In this document: positions 61,284-64,000 of the stretch, in pieces
How positions within the stretch are numbered: position 1 is the stretch's first letter
Layout: each line of letters opens with the position of its first letter
Origin: Protea cynaroides
Taxonomy: Eukaryota; Streptophyta; Magnoliopsida; Proteales; Proteaceae
Length of the DNA: 64,000 nucleotides
Assembly (NCBI GenBank): GCA_028583415.1
Contig: CM053266.1
Coordinates: 31,134,271-31,198,270, forward strand
Reading direction: 5' to 3'
Position numbers and translations under genes: made by a program
Notes under the pieces: model-generated
Databases searched by the model: none
What the model saw: only the letters and a program-made list of their open reading frames with translations
What the model was told of the DNA's origin: nothing

Positions 61284-62931
61284 CTGAGCACCAAAAATGG
61301 CCACTAAATAGAGAACGACAGAGAAATAGAAGCTCCACAGTAGACGATAATCCGAAGCAAGTGATATCAGCCAAAAACAGCAATTGATCTACTCAAAATT
61401 TACAGACAAAACACCGAAACCCGAATCAGAAGGGCTGATTACCATAATTCCAAAGAATAAACATAACAGGAAACGCATCCAAACCAAAAAAAAAAAAAAA
61501 AAATGACAATATCAATAAACCTAACAGTGACCCCTCCTCCCCCAACAAGCATAAGAGATGAAAATAGAAACAACTACTACCACAAAGGAAACCCTATAAC
61601 GAATAACTAATTCAGTCGAAACCCTAAAACCGCATAGAATTCTGAAAAAAGAAAATTTGAAGATGAAATCCTTGCACAAGTACCGAATCATGCAATAGTA
61701 TTGATATCGACACGGAATCTCGAGCTACGATTGTAACGACACATATGGAGGACGATCAATTTTCAAAGGTTTCAGCTTTCCACTGCCTGTCCTTCACGCC
61801 GACTTTCTTCCATAGTCCCGCGATTCCGGGTTTCCTTTTTTTCATTTCTTTTTTTAATTTATTTTAGAACGTTAATTATTATCTCTCCTCTATACTTATC
61901 TATATTTATTCAAACTCCCCAACTCAAAATTTCTTTTCTGATTCCCCCAAATAAACAAACTTATGCTTCTCTTTCTCCTTTAATAATTCAAAATTCTTAA
62001 ATTACCCTTATCCTCCCACTCCTCTTTCCACTCACATCTCTTCCTGTAACACCACTCCCACTTCAATGCCCTTGCATCTTCCCCGCCCCCACCGCCACCA
62101 TCACCTAGATCACCACAATGGATATATGCTACCATTCTCAAAGCCAGTAACTCACCTCTACCACATCACCCCTTAATCCCACCTCCAACCCTGCTCTGTT
62201 CTCAACCCCCACCTCATGGTCCCTCCTTCCTCTTCTCCTTATGATCTAGACTTGTCTTCATCTACCCCTTTGGAAGCCATGTGAGAAAGGAGGAAAATAG
62301 AGGACAGGGTGGGGTAAGGGTGGGAAATGATCGGTGGTGGCATGGTAGAAGTGGACTGTCAAAAGTGGGTGGCATCCATTGTGGTCACGATGTTAGTGGT
62401 GGTTGTAGTGGAGAATGGTTCGATGTGAGTAACAATTCCACTACATGTGAGTTGCGGAGGAAGGCGGAAGATGCAGAAGATCACTGAAATGATGCTATCA
62501 AAAGAGATTGGAGAGGAAGGAAGAGGGGTAATTTAGAGGTTTTAAATTATTAAGGGAGCAAGAAAGATAAAAACTTTCTTCTATAGAGGAATCTGAAAAA
62601 AAAATATTTAAAATAAAAAAGTTAGAATAAATATAAGTAATTCCCCTTTTGTTTTGTTTTATTAACTATATTCATTTCGTCCAATAACAATGGAGCGGAC
62701 ATATCAGCAGTTATACAATCTGCTTTAATAGTAAAATAAATCCGGACCGTTGAGAGGCCGAATTGATTCCATGGTAACGGTTTTATGTAAGAACCATCTG
62801 TATTACAGTCAGATACGCACCGAAGGACTCTAACACGAGCCCGCTGTAACTGGAACTTTCTTCAGTGTGTTTGCATTTACGTGAGGTCGACCTTAGGGAA
62901 TCATTAAAATGGATAATATAGAAAACAATTC
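61284..62931. other. SIZ1 5' flanking region
   Basis: Leader (perhaps with an intron) followed by upstream DNA. Runs of CCACC, CCTCC and TCTTC occur at 61960-62260. The frame at 62281-62487 sits in GGTGG-rich DNA and shows no recognisable product. No other gene was seen. Confidence 0.4.
61895..61915 (-). promoter_or_regulatory. Candidate TATA box of SIZ1
   Basis: The minus strand reads GAATAAATATAGATAAG about 630 bases upstream of the start codon. It is followed by a CT/GA-mixed leader-like sequence. Plausible with a leader intron, but AT-rich plant DNA gives many such matches. Confidence 0.25.
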
Positions 62932-63174
62932 GGATCCACATCGTCTCCCGCCTGGGTTTGGGCGGGAGACTGGGCGGCCCAGATGGATGGCCGCCATGTG
63001 GCACTCGGAGGGATCTGAGCCCTCCATCCGAGCCGACCCTCCAATCGGCTCAGCTTGTTGACTGGGCGGTCGGTTCGGATATAGGGCTCGAATCCTTCCG
63101 AGTGCCACATGGCGGCCATTCATCCGGGCCGCCCAGTCTCCCGCCCAAACCTAGGCGGGAGACGATTTCTGTTC
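62932..63174. mobile_element. Palindromic MITE, family A copy 4, upstream of SIZ1
   Basis: Starts GGATCCACATCGTCTCCCGC and ends GGCGGGAGACGATTTCTGTTC. It is flanked by the 9-bp duplication AAACAATTC (62923-62931, 63175-63183). The arms (GGCGGGAGACTGGGCGGCCC; ATGGCCGCCATGTGGCACTC) pair with their complements on the right. The core differs from copies 1-3, so this is a subfamily. Confidence 0.88.
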
Positions 63175-63183
63175 AAACAATTC

Positions 63184-64000
63184 TAAGTTAGGAACTTATA
63201 GGCCCATGAGATTTTATTCCATTTAACTGGTAATGTATCCACTCCCTTTAAGCAATCCAAGGGTAACGCCTAAGGGATCCTATTCCTACACATTAACCAT
63301 CGTCACCAACCATCACCACTCACCACTAGTGCCACCATCCGTTACCCCCCACCACTACTCTGGAGTCCATGACTAAATTAGGTTAACAAACATGTTTCTA
63401 CTCCCTCATACTCTTGAATCCTTTTGAAGTTGGAGTAGAAATTTGAACCATAAGTAAAAATCCCAGAGTTGAAGTTTTATCAAACAGTCCCCGAGGGTTC
63501 TATATATGAACAATTAGGGTTGTAACAGTGTCTGGGTTATGTAATTCTATATGTATAAAAATTAGGGTTGCAAAAAGTGCCAGGTTGGACCAAACATTTT
63601 AAAACCTCACTCCAATCTTGAATCCATTTACTTTAGTTCAGGCTCACCCTACCTTGTCGAGTTTAGTCCAGCCCAAGCCCATCTTGATTGGGTTTGATTG
63701 GACCGGGTTAGGCTGGGTTGACCCTGAATGACTTTGACTCAAAGTGGGATTGGCCCCGTTTTTGTTGTTGATCTATTTTCCAAACCTCTCTTTCAATTGT
63801 AAATGAGTCCATGAAATTCTATTAAAAAAACCTAACAATCGCAAGATGTAGAAAGGGAGAACTACTTTAATGGGAATTGGGAAATTATATATATAGTCGG
63901 GTTGGTCCTGGCTCAGTCTGATAGTTTAGCCCAGTCCCAACCCGACCCTGCCAAGGTTTAATAAAACATGGGCCCATCTAACCCTGCCAGGGTTTAACAA
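63184..64000. other. Distal SIZ1 upstream DNA
   Basis: Degenerate sequence without a gene. The end (63560-64000) is built of GGGTTGG/CCCAACCCGACCC-like words, another loosely repeated motif. A TTTTATCAAACAGTCCC MITE-like end lies at 63474-63490. Confidence 0.4.

Noticed and set aside
62893..63191. Overlapping open frames with a repeated MAAMWHSEG-like text
   Set aside because: Product of the inverted arms of the family A MITE upstream of SIZ1.

Overview
This is nuclear DNA of a flowering plant with a repeat-rich genome. The evidence is GT-AG spliced plant-specific genes, Ty3/gypsy, L1 and RTE retroelements, and many foldback MITEs. The species cannot be read from the sequence. Two recognisable genes look like those of a non-grass angiosperm, but that placement is only an impression.

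Layout: 1-7960 is the 5' part of a minus-strand Ty3/gypsy element of the Tat type. It has a 5' LTR, PBS, gag, protease, RT, RNase H and a second RNase H, all decayed, and it is split by a solo LTR at 2095-4272. At 10037-11002 lies a single-exon gene of unknown function on the minus strand. At 14155-19636 lies a four-exon POLAR-like gene on the minus strand; one of its introns appears to be GC-AG. At 23534-61271 lies a complete 16-exon minus-strand gene for a SIZ1-type SUMO E3 ligase. Its exons join in frame to 870 codons with SAP, PHD, PINIT-region, SP-RING and SXS modules. The window ends in SIZ1 upstream DNA.

SIZ1 occupies about 37.7 kb but only 2.6 kb codes. Its introns hold an RTE LINE with target duplications, L1 fragments, a gypsy gag fragment, a non-autonomous LTR element with an internal minisatellite, and several MITE families. 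Four families can be defined from the window itself: palindromic elements of about 230-240 bp with 8-10 bp target duplications (four copies); GAGTAAATTATAGGTAC-ended elements (a 1.58-kb and a 0.52-kb copy, 9-bp duplication); CATAGTTGTC-ended elements with 8-bp duplications; and a looser group running CAAGGTT... to ...GAACCTTG, also with about 8-bp duplications.

The three genes lie head to tail on the minus strand. SIZ1 is expected to act in the nucleus in SUMO conjugation, and the POLAR-like protein in cell-polarity signalling at the cell cortex. Nothing in the sequence shows that they work together. No CRISPR, rRNA or tRNA gene was seen. All splice sites were placed by eye, using GT/AG (or GC/AG) signals and reading phase.
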